Positions 52,629-60,747 of a stretch of DNA of 64,000 nucleotides are shown here, piece by piece. Every line of letters begins with the position of its first letter. Positions within the stretch are counted from its first letter, which is position 1. Under the pieces are notes generated by a model, which did not search any database, was not told the origin of the DNA, and worked only from the letters and a program-made list of their open reading frames with translations. Both the position numbers and the translations under genes were made by a program. This stretch comes from Halapricum desulfuricans (lineage in GTDB: Archaea; Halobacteriota; Halobacteria; Halobacteriales; Haloarculaceae), in the NCBI RefSeq assembly GCF_017094505.1, contig NZ_CP064787.1, positions 2,852,001 through 2,916,000 of the forward strand. Direction: 5' to 3'.

Positions 52629-53261
52629 ATGAACGAGATAGTTACTGACACGGTCCCGGTTCGCGAGTCGCTGGCCACACCCCACCGACGTGCCGGTATG
52701 TTCTTCCTCGTGCTCTCGGCCCAGTTCATGACCGCTATCATGCTGGCGGCCGCGATGGCACCCGACTACGACTTCGGGGCCGGCGCGATCAGCGACCTGG
52801 GCGTGTTCCCGGAGACGGCGCTGTTGTTCAACGGCTCGCTCGTCCTCGTGGGCGCGCTCAACGTCCTCGGGGGCGTGTACTTCTACCGGGCCCACGGCAA
52901 GCGGTGGCTCCTGTCGCTGTTCGTGCTGGCCGGCATCGGTGCGGTCGGGACCGGACTCGTCCCGCTGGACGTCAGTGACGCCCACGGGCTGTTCGCACTC
53001 ATCGCGTTCCTGTTCTTCAACGTTCAGGCGATCGGAACCGCGACGTGGCTCGACGGACCGATGCGCGTGCTCTCGATCCTGGCCGGCGCGATCGGCCTGG
53101 CCTTCCTCGTCCTCATGGCAATTGGTGACGCTGGGACCACGGCCGCGTTCGGGCCGATCGGCCACGGCGGCACCGAGCGGATGATCGTCTATCCGGTCAT
53201 GATCTGGCTGGTCGCCTTCGGCGGCTACCTGCTCGGCGCGGACGAGTCAGTGGCGCGATGA
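52629..53261 (+). CDS. DUF998 family membrane protein
   Basis: The 210-residue protein has six predicted membrane segments, including MFFLVLSAQFMTAIMLAAAM, LLFNGSLVLVGALNVLGGVY and VIYPVMIWLVAFGGYLLG-type sequence. The motifs PDYDFGAGAISDLGVFPETALLFNGSLVL and GLFALIAFLFFNVQAI are those of DUF998. Function is unknown. Its stop overlaps the start of the next small membrane gene by four bases (ATGA). Upstream is AT-rich (ATTCATATAGATGTGAAATT near 52606-52625), probably the promoter. Confidence 0.8.
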   Translation: MNEIVTDTVPVRESLATPHRRAGMFFLVLSAQFMTAIMLAAAMAPDYDFGAGAISDLGVFPETALLFNGSLVLVGALNVLGGVYFYRAHGKRWLLSLFVLAGIGAVGTGLVPLDVSDAHGLFALIAFLFFNVQAIGTATWLDGPMRVLSILAGAIGLAFLVLMAIGDAGTTAAFGPIGHGGTERMIVYPVMIWLVAFGGYLLGADESVAR

Positions 53262-53632
53262 CCGGCCGAACCGTCGCCATCGCGCTCGGCACGGGATTCA
53301 CGACCGCGCTTCTCGTCGCGGTTTCCGTCATCGAGGCGCTTCCGTACGAGTTCTCGGCGATAATCGGCCTCCCGGTCGGGCTCGTCGCCGGCGTTGCCGT
53401 CGCCGTACTGGTCGGCTGGCGCTACGAACGTGCGAGCCCCGCTGTCAGAAGTGTCGCTGGCGGAGCCGCCGGCTTCGGCTACGCGGTCGTGTCGTTGCTC
53501 GCCGTTCGATACGCCGATTTCCTCGGGCTCGAATCCGCCATCACGTTCGAGCGACTCGTCGTTGCTTCGGCTGTGGTCGGGGTGGCTGCACTGGTCGTGT
53601 CCTGGCTGCACGCCTCGCGCCCCTCGAGCTGA
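53258..53632 (+). CDS. Small membrane protein of unknown function
   Basis: A 124-residue protein with four hydrophobic segments: VAIALGTGFTTALLVAVSVI, IGLPVGLVAGVAVAVLVGW, AGGAAGFGYAVVSLLAV and LVVASAVVGVAALVVSWL. It overlaps the DUF998 gene by four bases and is probably produced with it, perhaps as partner subunits. I do not recognise the family with confidence. Confidence 0.6.
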   Translation: MTGRTVAIALGTGFTTALLVAVSVIEALPYEFSAIIGLPVGLVAGVAVAVLVGWRYERASPAVRSVAGGAAGFGYAVVSLLAVRYADFLGLESAITFERLVVASAVVGVAALVVSWLHASRPSS

Positions 53633-53667
53633 TCGGACTCTCTACCAGTCTGACGCCCGTCGACACG

Positions 53668-54069
53668 TCAGTCGTCGTCGAGACAGCGACCGCTCGTCTC
53701 GGTACCGGCCTCGTTGAGCCGGACGACGGCCAGTTTCTCTCCACATTAGTGGCCGGCCCATCCGATCGTCGTCGCCCCCAGCGGCAGTTCGACCCCCAGT
53801 TCGTACGTCCCCGCCTCCAGGTCCCGTGGGTCGGCTCCCCGGGACGTTCCGGGTTCGATATCCGTGAGCCTGAAGAACTCGTAGCGATCCGCCCCGGCGG
53901 TCCGGACGTCCAATCGGAACGTAACGTCGTGGATCTCATCGCTCTCGTTCTCGACGCGGATCCGGAGTCTCGACGGCCGGGGCGTCGGCGTCGAAGTCGC
54001 CTGCTCATCCGGGTCGGCACAGCCCGCGAAGCCACCGGCTGCCAGTCCGGCTCAGAGAACGGTCAGCAT
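53668..54069 (-). pseudogene. Broken lipoprotein gene with two in-frame stops
   Basis: Read from ATG 54069, the frame gives MLTVL, then TGA (54054-54052), then AGLAAGGFAGC (a lipobox) followed by ADPDEQATSTPTPRPSRLRI, a Thr/Pro linker and a beta-rich domain (VENESDEIHDVTFRLDV, FRLTDIEPGTS, GTYELGVELPLGATT). A TAA (53748-53746) interrupts after IGWAGH, and the frame continues CGEKLAVVRLNEAGTETS to the final TGA. The frame is otherwise preserved over 134 codons, so the two stops look like recent point mutations in a haloarchaeal lipoprotein gene of unknown function. Confidence 0.75.
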
Positions 54070-54095
54070 GCGTCGGCGATACATACTTGTTCTTC

Positions 54096-54294
54096 GACCC
54101 CGGCCAGCTTGTGAACCGCCTCGGGGTCAAGTGGTTCGAGAGACTTCGTCTCTCGTCATCTGCTCACGGCGCTTGCGCCGTTCGCAGGTTCGTGGGACTT
54201 CGTCCCACGCCCATCACGGAACTCTTCGATTTCCGTACGACCCCGAGGCACTCGGCCTGCTCCGCCTGTAGATACCCCGCGGTTCGGCTCCGCG
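54096..54294. repeat. Cluster of short perfect hairpins
   Basis: Five inverted repeats lie in 200 bases: GACCCCG/CGGGGTC (54096-54102 and 54122-54128), GAGAGAC-TTC-GTCTCTC (54138-54154), CGGCGC-TT-GCGCCG (54167-54180), CGTGGGAC-TTC-GTCCCACG (54191-54209) and CGCGG/CCGCG (54278-54282 and 54290-54294). Two share the loop TTC closed by C-G. No gene is seen between the broken lipoprotein gene and rtcA. Similar small hairpins occur around tRNA-Gly and upstream of tRNA-Leu. Confidence 0.7.
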
Positions 54295-54328
54295 AACGCT
54301 TTCCTCGCTGGGCGTCGATGGCTCACAC

Positions 54329-55354
54329 ATGCTCACGATCGACGGCTCCGACGGCGGGGGGCAGCTCCTGCGGACGAGTCTCTCGCTTGCGGTGATCACC
54401 GACCGACCGGTCCGGATCGAGTCGATCCGCGGCTCGCGTCCGAAGCCGGGGCTCAAACCCCAGCACCTCGCGGCGGTCGAACTCCTCGCCGAGTACTGCG
54501 ACGCCGACCTCGAGGGGGCCGCTCTCGGCTCGGAGACGCTGACCTTCGAGCCCGGCGACGTGCGCCGGCAGACGCTGTCGGTCGATATCGGGACCGCCGG
54601 GAGCGTGACGCTGCTGCTCGATACTGTCCTGCCACTGGCGACCGTGATCGACGACCCGCTCACGGTGACGGCGATCGGCGGTACGGACGTCAAGTGGTCC
54701 CCGCCTGTGGCGTATCTCCAGCACGTCAAACTCCCGTTGCTCGCCCGGTTCGGACTGGACGCCGAACTCGAGGTCGATCGGGTCGGCTTCTACCCGAAAG
54801 GCGGCGGGGACGTGACACTCGGGATGTCGCCGTCGTCGCTCTCGCCGATCGACCTCGACGCCCGCGGTTCGCTGCGGGCGGTCGACGTCTACTCGACAGC
54901 CTCGGTTGATCTCGAAGACAGCGACGTCGCGGATCGACAGGCCGATCGCGTCCGCGAGCGACTCGACGGGGCCGGCGTCCCGATCGGCGAACGGACGGTC
55001 GAGTACGTCGAGACCCGCTCGACGGGCTCGTCGCTCGTCGTCCGGGCGCGCTACGACCGGACGCTTGCCGGGTTCGACGCGCTCGGCGAACCCGGCCGTC
55101 CCTCCGAGACTGTGGCCGATCTGGCACTCGAAGACTTCGAGCAGTTCCGCGAGATCGACGCGGCCGTCGACCGACACATGGCCGATCAGCTGCTGGCGTT
55201 TCTCGTGATCGCCGGCGGTCGCGTCGCCGTTCCGGAACTCACCGATCACGTCCGGACCCACCGATCGCTGCTCTCGGAGTTCGGCTACGACGTCTCGATC
55301 GACTCGGGCGACGAGACCGTCCTTCTCACGTCGGCAGGTCACGATCCGGCTTGA
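54329..55354 (+). CDS. rtcA: RNA 3'-terminal phosphate cyclase
   Basis: The 341-residue enzyme converts RNA 3'-phosphates to 2',3'-cyclic phosphates using ATP. Motifs include LTIDGSDGGGQLLRTSLSLA at the N-terminus, RPKPGLKPQHLAAV, FYPKGGGDVTL, and DRHMADQLLAFLVIAGG with the conserved His that is adenylated in the family. Length is normal. The ATG at 54329 follows a run of small hairpins. It is convergent with the flavodoxin gene. Confidence 0.93.
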   Translation: MLTIDGSDGGGQLLRTSLSLAVITDRPVRIESIRGSRPKPGLKPQHLAAVELLAEYCDADLEGAALGSETLTFEPGDVRRQTLSVDIGTAGSVTLLLDTVLPLATVIDDPLTVTAIGGTDVKWSPPVAYLQHVKLPLLARFGLDAELEVDRVGFYPKGGGDVTLGMSPSSLSPIDLDARGSLRAVDVYSTASVDLEDSDVADRQADRVRERLDGAGVPIGERTVEYVETRSTGSSLVVRARYDRTLAGFDALGEPGRPSETVADLALEDFEQFREIDAAVDRHMADQLLAFLVIAGGRVAVPELTDHVRTHRSLLSEFGYDVSIDSGDETVLLTSAGHDPA

Positions 55355-55414
55355 ACAGTCCCGGGCCACAGTCCAGCGTACGAAGATTCCCGGTCACGCT
55401 CCGACGTGATACCG

Positions 55415-55975
55415 TCACTCCTCGAGTGCGGTCGCGCCCACTCGCCCTTCGACGAACGCCGCGAAGTCGTCCGCGAACGCCTCGACCTCCGTCCAGTCGG
55501 TGTACTCGTAGTCTCTGGAAGTGTCGGTGTCGCCGGTCGCCTCCGCAGCGATCCGCTTGAGCATCACCCGCTTGAGGAAGCCGTACTTCGAGTAGCGTAG
55601 CGCCCCGCCGAACAGCCCGATCCGGTCCGGGTCGAACCCGGTCTCCTCGACGAACGCCTCGGCATACGCCGCGGCCTCGGCTCGCCGCTCCTCGTCGTCG
55701 GTCGCCGAGGACAACGACACCTGGAAGAACCCGGTCGGTCGCTCCGACAGCGCCGCTCCGTGGTCCGTGACGAACTCGGCGACGGCCGGCTGGTGTTTGC
55801 CGACGTGGATCGACGAGCCGACCAGCACGGCGTTCGACGCCGTCACGTCGTGTTCGCCCTTCACGTCCAGTGCGGTCGCGTCGTGACCGCGCTCGCGGAT
55901 CGTCTCGGCGATCCGATCGGCGACTTTCTCCGTCTGTCCCTCGCTGGTTCCGTATGCGATCAGAAACGAAGCCAT
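55415..55975 (-). CDS. Flavodoxin-domain protein, HemG-like
   Basis: The 186-residue protein begins MASFLIAYGTSEGQTEKVAD, with the FMN phosphate loop YGTSEGQT at 8-15. VLVGSSIHVGKHQPAVAEFV is the HemG-type loop (GKHxP). GLFGGALRYSKYGFLKRVML is conserved in menaquinone-dependent protoporphyrinogen oxidases. It may oxidise protoporphyrinogen IX or act as a general flavodoxin; the haem genes are not nearby. ATG 55975 gives the normal flavodoxin start. Confidence 0.85.
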   Translation of the reverse strand: MASFLIAYGTSEGQTEKVADRIAETIRERGHDATALDVKGEHDVTASNAVLVGSSIHVGKHQPAVAEFVTDHGAALSERPTGFFQVSLSSATDDEERRAEAAAYAEAFVEETGFDPDRIGLFGGALRYSKYGFLKRVMLKRIAAEATGDTDTSRDYEYTDWTEVEAFADDFAAFVEGRVGATALEE

Positions 55976-56048
55976 ACGTCGTGTACGTCGAGAAACATAA
56001 TAAAGGCGCATCGTCGCGTGTCAACACGCTCGTCGGTCCCGTCGGCGA

Positions 56049-57149
56049 TCAGATCGCGCCAGCGTCGCTGTCGTCAGGTTCGATCGGCGGCTCGGTCGCC
56101 GGCTCGGACCCGTCGCCGTCCCCGCGCCGGAGTTCGACCAGCACGAGCGAGATCGCGCCGAGCCCCAGCAGGAACGTCGCGAGGCTGAGCAACCCGCCCA
56201 GGATCGGGATCCGGCCGAGCACCCCGAACCCGACGATACCGGCTACGAGCGCGAGCCACCGGTTGTCGATATCGGCCTGCCGGAGCGCCCACGCGGCGAC
56301 CGCGATCCGGCCGTACAGCAGCGCGACCCACGCGAGCAGCGCGAACACGATGAAGCCAGCCAACGTCAGCGGGATGCCGATTACCGTGATCGCGAGCAAC
56401 ACGAGGCCGATCGGGATCCCCAGCGCCGCGAGCACGCCGACCCCCGCCGACTTCGCCGCCTCGGTGCTGACCGTCTCGTCGACGCGCCGGGAGAAGCCGG
56501 GCATCGCAACGAGCAGCGCCGCACCGAGCACGAGGTTGACGAGGATCGCGTACCCGGTAAACAGCCAGCCCGGCACGTCCGGGAGATCGAACCCGTCCGC
56601 TCCGATATCGGGATCGGCGCTGATCGAGCCGCCGACTGTCGCCCCCTCGTTAGTGAAATCAGCGTTCTCGGCGTACCTGACGTTGCCGTTGATACTGGCC
56701 GTCTCCGCCAGCGTGATCGAATCTCCGCCGAGCGTCGCGTCACCGCCGACCGTTCCCGCGAGCCGTATCGAGCCGACCCCGGCGTTCAGGTCCCCGTCGA
56801 CCGTGCCGGTCGGTGCCAGCGTCAACGACCCTCCCGCCACGTCGACGTTGCCGTTCACCTCGCCGGCGACGGTGATGCTCCCGGCGGTCACGGCGAGATT
56901 GCCGGTGACGACGCCCGACTCCTCGATGACGACCGTCCCGGCGACGCCGTCGAGGTTTCCGTCGACCGTCCCGCGGACGATGACCGTCCCGCTGAACGTC
57001 GACAGCCCGTCGATCGTCTCCCCTTCTTCGACGACGACTGTCCCACCCGTTCTGGTTTCGGCTGCCGCGACGCCGGTGAACGCCCCCGCGACGACCGCGA
57101 TCGCCACCAGCAGCACGAATCCCCCGCTGACCGCTTGCTGACGCTTCAT
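56049..57149 (-). CDS. Exported bactofilin-like beta-solenoid with membrane domain
   Basis: The 366-residue protein begins MKRQQAVSGGFVLLVAIAVV, a Sec-type signal ending near VAAAETRTGG. Residues about 40-160 form a repetitive beta-solenoid (GTVIVRGTVDGNLDGVAGTV, GSITVAGEVNGNVDVAGGSL, GSIRLAGTVGGDATLGGDSI), as in bactofilin/polymer-forming proteins. Residues about 200-345 carry four to five membrane segments (for example YAILVNLVLGAALLVAM and PIGLVLLAITVIGIPLTLAG). Unlike cytoplasmic bactofilins, the solenoid should face outside. It may form an envelope scaffold; that is inference. Confidence 0.82.
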   Translation of the reverse strand: MKRQQAVSGGFVLLVAIAVVAGAFTGVAAAETRTGGTVVVEEGETIDGLSTFSGTVIVRGTVDGNLDGVAGTVVIEESGVVTGNLAVTAGSITVAGEVNGNVDVAGGSLTLAPTGTVDGDLNAGVGSIRLAGTVGGDATLGGDSITLAETASINGNVRYAENADFTNEGATVGGSISADPDIGADGFDLPDVPGWLFTGYAILVNLVLGAALLVAMPGFSRRVDETVSTEAAKSAGVGVLAALGIPIGLVLLAITVIGIPLTLAGFIVFALLAWVALLYGRIAVAAWALRQADIDNRWLALVAGIVGFGVLGRIPILGGLLSLATFLLGLGAISLVLVELRRGDGDGSEPATEPPIEPDDSDAGAI

Positions 57150-57233
57150 ACCAGTACTCTTCTCTCTCACGTGTAATAAAACGGATTGCTCGTGCGCGGC
57201 GACAGGATCACTGCCGTGTCTTGGACCCCGCAG

Positions 57234-57893
57234 TCACCGCACTGACCGGATCAACTCGAGGAGTTCGTCCCGGTACTCGCTCGGGTCTGTGACGGGGTGC
57301 TCGCCGTCGGCGGGATCGAGCAGCGTCTCAAGCCCCCCGATCGGATAACAGCCGCCGGCGATCCGGAAGGAGCCACCGGTCGACCACACGCCGAGCCAGC
57401 CCTCGATATCGAGCGCGTCGATCGGCCCGTCTTCGAGCGGGTGGCGTGCGGTCAGTTTGGTCAGGCTCACGCGCTCGCCGCTGCGCGTCCGAGCGCGCTG
57501 ACCGCGACCGCGGTCGACGTCCTCGAACCCCCGTGCGCGCATGTCGTCCTCGAAGGACCGTCTCGCCTCGCTGACCACGGTCGGCCGCATCGACGCCGTG
57601 CCGAGCCCGGGTGCCAGCGGCGGCCGAAACGAAAGCGCCGTCGCGAAGAAAAACCGCCAGAATCCGCCCCCGTCACCGGTATCGATCATCCGGTCCGCGC
57701 TGTCGTCCCCGTCCGAGAGAGAGCCGCGTGCGTCCCCGAGCGCCGTCCGGAGCGTGGCGTCGCCGTACAGGACTGTGTGGCCGACGATCGAGGCCGTCGG
57801 CGTGTTGAACACCGTCGATTCCGTGCGCGCTCGCTGTTCCCAGTCGCTGTCTTCGAACCCGTCGCTGGCGATCTCGGGGAAGGCGTCTGACAT
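57234..57893 (-). CDS. Haloarchaeal protein of unknown function
   Basis: A 219-residue protein without signal peptide: MSDAFPEIASDGFEDSDWEQRARTES..., with VVSEARRSFEDDMRARGFEDVDRGRG and LTKLTARHPLEDGPIDALDIEGWLG, then SFRIAGGCYPIGGLETLL. It shows a mixed alpha/beta pattern and a hydrophobic stretch FWRFFFATALSFRPPLAPGL that might touch a membrane. I cannot assign a family with certainty. It is separated from the RPA gene by 55 bases, both on the minus strand. Confidence 0.55.
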   Translation of the reverse strand: MSDAFPEIASDGFEDSDWEQRARTESTVFNTPTASIVGHTVLYGDATLRTALGDARGSLSDGDDSADRMIDTGDGGGFWRFFFATALSFRPPLAPGLGTASMRPTVVSEARRSFEDDMRARGFEDVDRGRGQRARTRSGERVSLTKLTARHPLEDGPIDALDIEGWLGVWSTGGSFRIAGGCYPIGGLETLLDPADGEHPVTDPSEYRDELLELIRSVR

Positions 57894-57948
57894 CGAGCGC
57901 GATAGGTGCCGGTCGCCCTTGCACCTTGGGAATGTTTGTCGCGGAACG

Positions 57949-59355
57949 TCAGAACAGCTCCTCGGCGTCGACCCGGTCGGCCCGTCGCTGGCCGCGCACG
58001 GTGACCTGCTGGCCGAGCTGGACGTGTTCGTCGGTCTCGACGCTGACGGTCTCCTCGCCGTCGTCGACGATCACCGGATCGCCCGTCTGGACGACCGTCC
58101 CCGTCACCTCGATGGTCTCACCGTCGGCCGGTTCGTCCGTGCCGTTTGTCCGGGACGTTCCGTCACTATTGCCCCGGTCGTCCGCGAACGCGTCGAGCCC
58201 TGTCGACCCCTCGTCGGCGCTCTCCGGCGCGTCCGACCCGCCCGTCGAACCGTTCTCGAGCACGACGACCGCCGATCCCCAGCCCGCGGACGCTTCGAGG
58301 TCGTCCTGCCAGCCGTCCTGAATCTCGGCGTCGGCGACGAACACCTCGTCGCCCGGCCCGAGGTCGATGTCGGCCTTTTCCCCCCACAGCGCCACCCGGA
58401 TGTCGCCGGTGTCGTCCTGAATGCGGACGTTTCGGACCTGACCCTCGCTGCCGTCGTCGCGATCGAACGTCCGCTTCGGGTCGGCCGACCGGACGACACC
58501 GCCGATATCGACCGTCTGGTCGAGCTCGACACCGTCGATCGGGTCGGTCTCCGGACTGAAGTCGATCTCGTCGTCGATCGCCTCGACCGCGCCGCGGTCG
58601 CCGACGTGCAACTCCAGGTCGCCGTCTCGCTCGCGGACGTACCCGTCGACGACCTCGACCGGCGTGCCCGCCTCGAGCTGTTCGGCGCGGTCTGCCCGGT
58701 CGTCCCACAGCGTCACGCGGATCCGCCCGGACTCGTCGCCCAGCGTGAGGTTCGCGACTCGCCCCTCGCTGCCGTCGTCGCGGTCGAACGTGCGGACCGA
58801 CTCGGTGTCGAGGACGATCCCCCGGACGGTGACGTCCGACTGGCCCATCGACAGCGAGTCGACTTCGGTCCGCCCGTCGAGGTCGACCTCGATCTCGGCG
58901 TCCTCGTCCGGTTCGGCCTTGTCGACGCTGACCTCCAGGCCGCTGTAGCCGTCTTTCGGCCGGCCCTTGACGCGCAGGACGTCACCCGCCTGGAGTTCCC
59001 CGTCGTCGATCGAGCGGGCCTGTTCGTCCCAGAACGACAGCCGCACCTGCCCCGTCTCGTCGGCGGCCTCGACGTTGATGACGCGGCCGTCCTCGTCCTC
59101 GCCGTCGCGCTCGAACGTGCGCAACTCCCCGATCGAGGTCACCTTCGCGAGGAACTTCACCTCGTCCATGCCGGGCTCGATGTCGGCGATCGCGTTGACC
59201 TCGTTCTCACTGAGCTCGTGGGCGATCAACATCGCCGCCGTCTCCTCGTCCGCGAGTCCCCCCATCTGTTCGACTTTCTGCTCGACGGCCTCCCGGAACT
59301 CCTCCTCGGAGACGTCGGCCTCCAGATCCGCGTAGACGTCCTCGATTGCACCCAT
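57949..59355 (-). CDS. Replication protein A-like single-stranded DNA-binding protein
   Basis: The 468-residue protein has an N-terminal helical region (about 1-55) and at least three OB folds (about 65-160, 168-265, 275-370), each with the pattern GxVxxxxxxRTFxRDDGSEGxVxNLxxxDxxGxIRVxLWD, for example VRTFDRDDGSEGRVANLTLG and RTFDRDDGSEGQVRNVRI. A Gly/Ser/Asp/Thr-rich linker (about 375-420) leads to a fourth short OB-like domain. There is no zinc finger. It should coat single-stranded DNA in replication and repair, equivalent to haloarchaeal RPA2. Confidence 0.88.
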   Translation of the reverse strand: MGAIEDVYADLEADVSEEEFREAVEQKVEQMGGLADEETAAMLIAHELSENEVNAIADIEPGMDEVKFLAKVTSIGELRTFERDGEDEDGRVINVEAADETGQVRLSFWDEQARSIDDGELQAGDVLRVKGRPKDGYSGLEVSVDKAEPDEDAEIEVDLDGRTEVDSLSMGQSDVTVRGIVLDTESVRTFDRDDGSEGRVANLTLGDESGRIRVTLWDDRADRAEQLEAGTPVEVVDGYVRERDGDLELHVGDRGAVEAIDDEIDFSPETDPIDGVELDQTVDIGGVVRSADPKRTFDRDDGSEGQVRNVRIQDDTGDIRVALWGEKADIDLGPGDEVFVADAEIQDGWQDDLEASAGWGSAVVVLENGSTGGSDAPESADEGSTGLDAFADDRGNSDGTSRTNGTDEPADGETIEVTGTVVQTGDPVIVDDGEETVSVETDEHVQLGQQVTVRGQRRADRVDAEELF

Positions 59356-59432
59356 GGCTAGCGGTGTTGACGGCTGGATCGCGTTTAAACAATACGGTCA
59401 CGGGATCCCCGACGTTCGAAACGATCGGAAGT

Positions 59433-60233
59433 TCACTCACGAGCCCCGGGCACTCGGCCGACAGTCACGTAGAACGGGACCGTCTCCCGTCGGCGATAGT
59501 CGCGCCGCTGCATCTGTTCGACGACCGACCGGCCCATCGACCGCCACTCCTCGCGCAGCCGTTCGTAGGCCTCGGGACTGTCGCCGGCGACAAGTTCGGC
59601 CCGGCTGTCGGCCAGTCCGTCCCCGGTGGCCTTCCGGCGGGCGTCCTCGACGGCCTGCTCGGAGTAGGGCGGTTCGACGGTCCGGACGTGGTCGTACCGG
59701 CGGGTCCGGACCGCCTGCAGGCCGGCGGCTTCGAACCGTTCGCGTACGCCCGCACCCAGCGTGACGTCGGTCTCGACGCCGTCGAGATACCGCTCGCGGG
59801 CGCGGCGGGCCAGCGACGACTCGGACTCGACCGTCGACTCGACGGTGACGGCCCCGTTGTCGGGCTCGACGGCCGCGACGAGGTCCGTCGAAACGCGGGC
59901 GAGTTCCTCGATCGCGGCGTCGGGATCGGGCAGGTTGATCAACAGCGCCTGACAAACGACGAGATCGAAGCTGTCGCTCGCGAAGGGCAACCGCGTCGCG
60001 TCCCCGAGAACGGTCGGGGGTTCGAGACGGGCGAGCAGATCTGGGTCTGCGTCGCAGCCGACGACGGTGCCCGGAGCCTCCTCGCGGAGGACGCGCGTGA
60101 GTTCGCCGGTCCCACAGCCGACATCAAGCACGCGCTGGCGACTGGCCAGTCGCAGGTCAGACAGGGCCTCGCGGCTGTCAGCCCACATGCCCTCGCGGGT
60201 GGTCTCGAGGTACTCCGCACTGAACTGGCGCAC
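59433..60233 (-). CDS. SAM-dependent methyltransferase, class I
   Basis: The 266-residue protein has motif I RVLDVGCGTGELTRVL (about 34-49), the acidic loop VVGCDADPDLLARLEPP, VLGDATRLPFASDSFDLVVC and LLINLPDPDAAIEELARV, a standard class I Rossmann methyltransferase. The C-terminal part (about 165-266) is specific and gives no clear substrate. It is close to the UbiE/COQ5-like small-molecule group only by the general motifs. It lies upstream of tRNA-Leu on the same strand, with 247 bases between. Confidence 0.85.
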   Translation of the reverse strand: MRQFSAEYLETTREGMWADSREALSDLRLASRQRVLDVGCGTGELTRVLREEAPGTVVGCDADPDLLARLEPPTVLGDATRLPFASDSFDLVVCQALLINLPDPDAAIEELARVSTDLVAAVEPDNGAVTVESTVESESSLARRARERYLDGVETDVTLGAGVRERFEAAGLQAVRTRRYDHVRTVEPPYSEQAVEDARRKATGDGLADSRAELVAGDSPEAYERLREEWRSMGRSVVEQMQRRDYRRRETVPFYVTVGRVPGARE

Positions 60234-60357
60234 AGCCGCGGTTACGAAGCCAGAGAGAAAAGTCGGCCGATCCGTGCCGGCGGCCGGGTGTGTGAAGTGA
60301 TAGTTGTCGTTGTACAGCAGTCAGCGAGCAAGGTCACGAGTCGATCGTGGCCGGTAT

Positions 60358-60380
60358 GCGCGGGACCGGATTTGAACCGG
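60358..60380 (-). repeat. Copy of the tRNA-Leu 3' end (att-like)
   Basis: Bases 60358-60380 match 60481-60503, the acceptor 3' strand and T-arm of tRNA-Leu, with one mismatch (T versus C), 123 bases downstream of the real gene. The spacer also holds a decayed T-arm-like sequence in the opposite orientation (GGGGTTCGAATCTGG, near 60417-60431) and the hairpin AAACTGC/GCAGTTT. No integrase gene is near. The layout mirrors that at tRNA-Gly. Confidence 0.75.
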
Positions 60381-60480
60381 ATGAAGGCGTGCTCACTTCG
60401 TTGCGCGCGTCTTCCGGGGTTCGAATCTGGTCCTGCTCTTTCACCGCAAACTGCTCGCTACGCTCGCAGTTTTTGTTCAG

Positions 60481-60565
60481 TGCGCGGGACCGGATTCGAA
60501 CCGGCGGACCCCTACGGGACAGCGTCCTAAGCGCTGCGCCTTTGGCCTGGCTCGGCAACCCGCGC
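60481..60565 (-). tRNA. tRNA-Leu (anticodon TAG)
   Basis: On the minus strand the acceptor GCGCGGG pairs with CCCGCGC. The anticodon stem CAGCG/CGCTG closes CTTAGGA, giving anticodon TAG, which reads CUA. A long variable arm (TGTCCCGTAGGGGT region) marks a class II tRNA. The T-arm is CCGG-TTCGAAT-CCGG. The discriminator A is at 60481 and CCA is not encoded. A 3'-end copy lies at 60358-60380. Confidence 0.93.
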
Positions 60566-60628
60566 GCATGCGTCGCTATTCCGGAAATGCCCAAGAACCT
60601 ATCGCTTCGTCGTCGCCGACTGTATCAG

Positions 60629-60710
60629 AGTGACCGTTGTGCGTCCCTTCCGGGTCGACCGCACTACCTCGTGCGATCGTACCGGTAAATCGGTACAACG
60701 GTCACTATCA
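60629..60710 (-). repeat. 78-bp nested palindrome, copy 4 (divergent)
   Basis: The outer arms AGTGACCGTTGT (60629-60640) and ACAACGGTCACT (60695-60706) are perfect. The inner arms CGACCGCAC (60656-60664) and GTGCGATCG (60671-60679) pair at 8 of 9. Both share the centre 60667.5 and the total is 78 bases, exactly as in copies 1 and 2. Sequence is otherwise different. On the minus strand the element is preceded by TGAT, giving TGATAGTG, comparable to TGATACTG in the other copies. It lies between tRNA-Leu and copy 3. Confidence 0.75.
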
Positions 60711-60747
60711 TCGTACCCGTCGGATCGGCCCGCACGGCCGACGGCCA

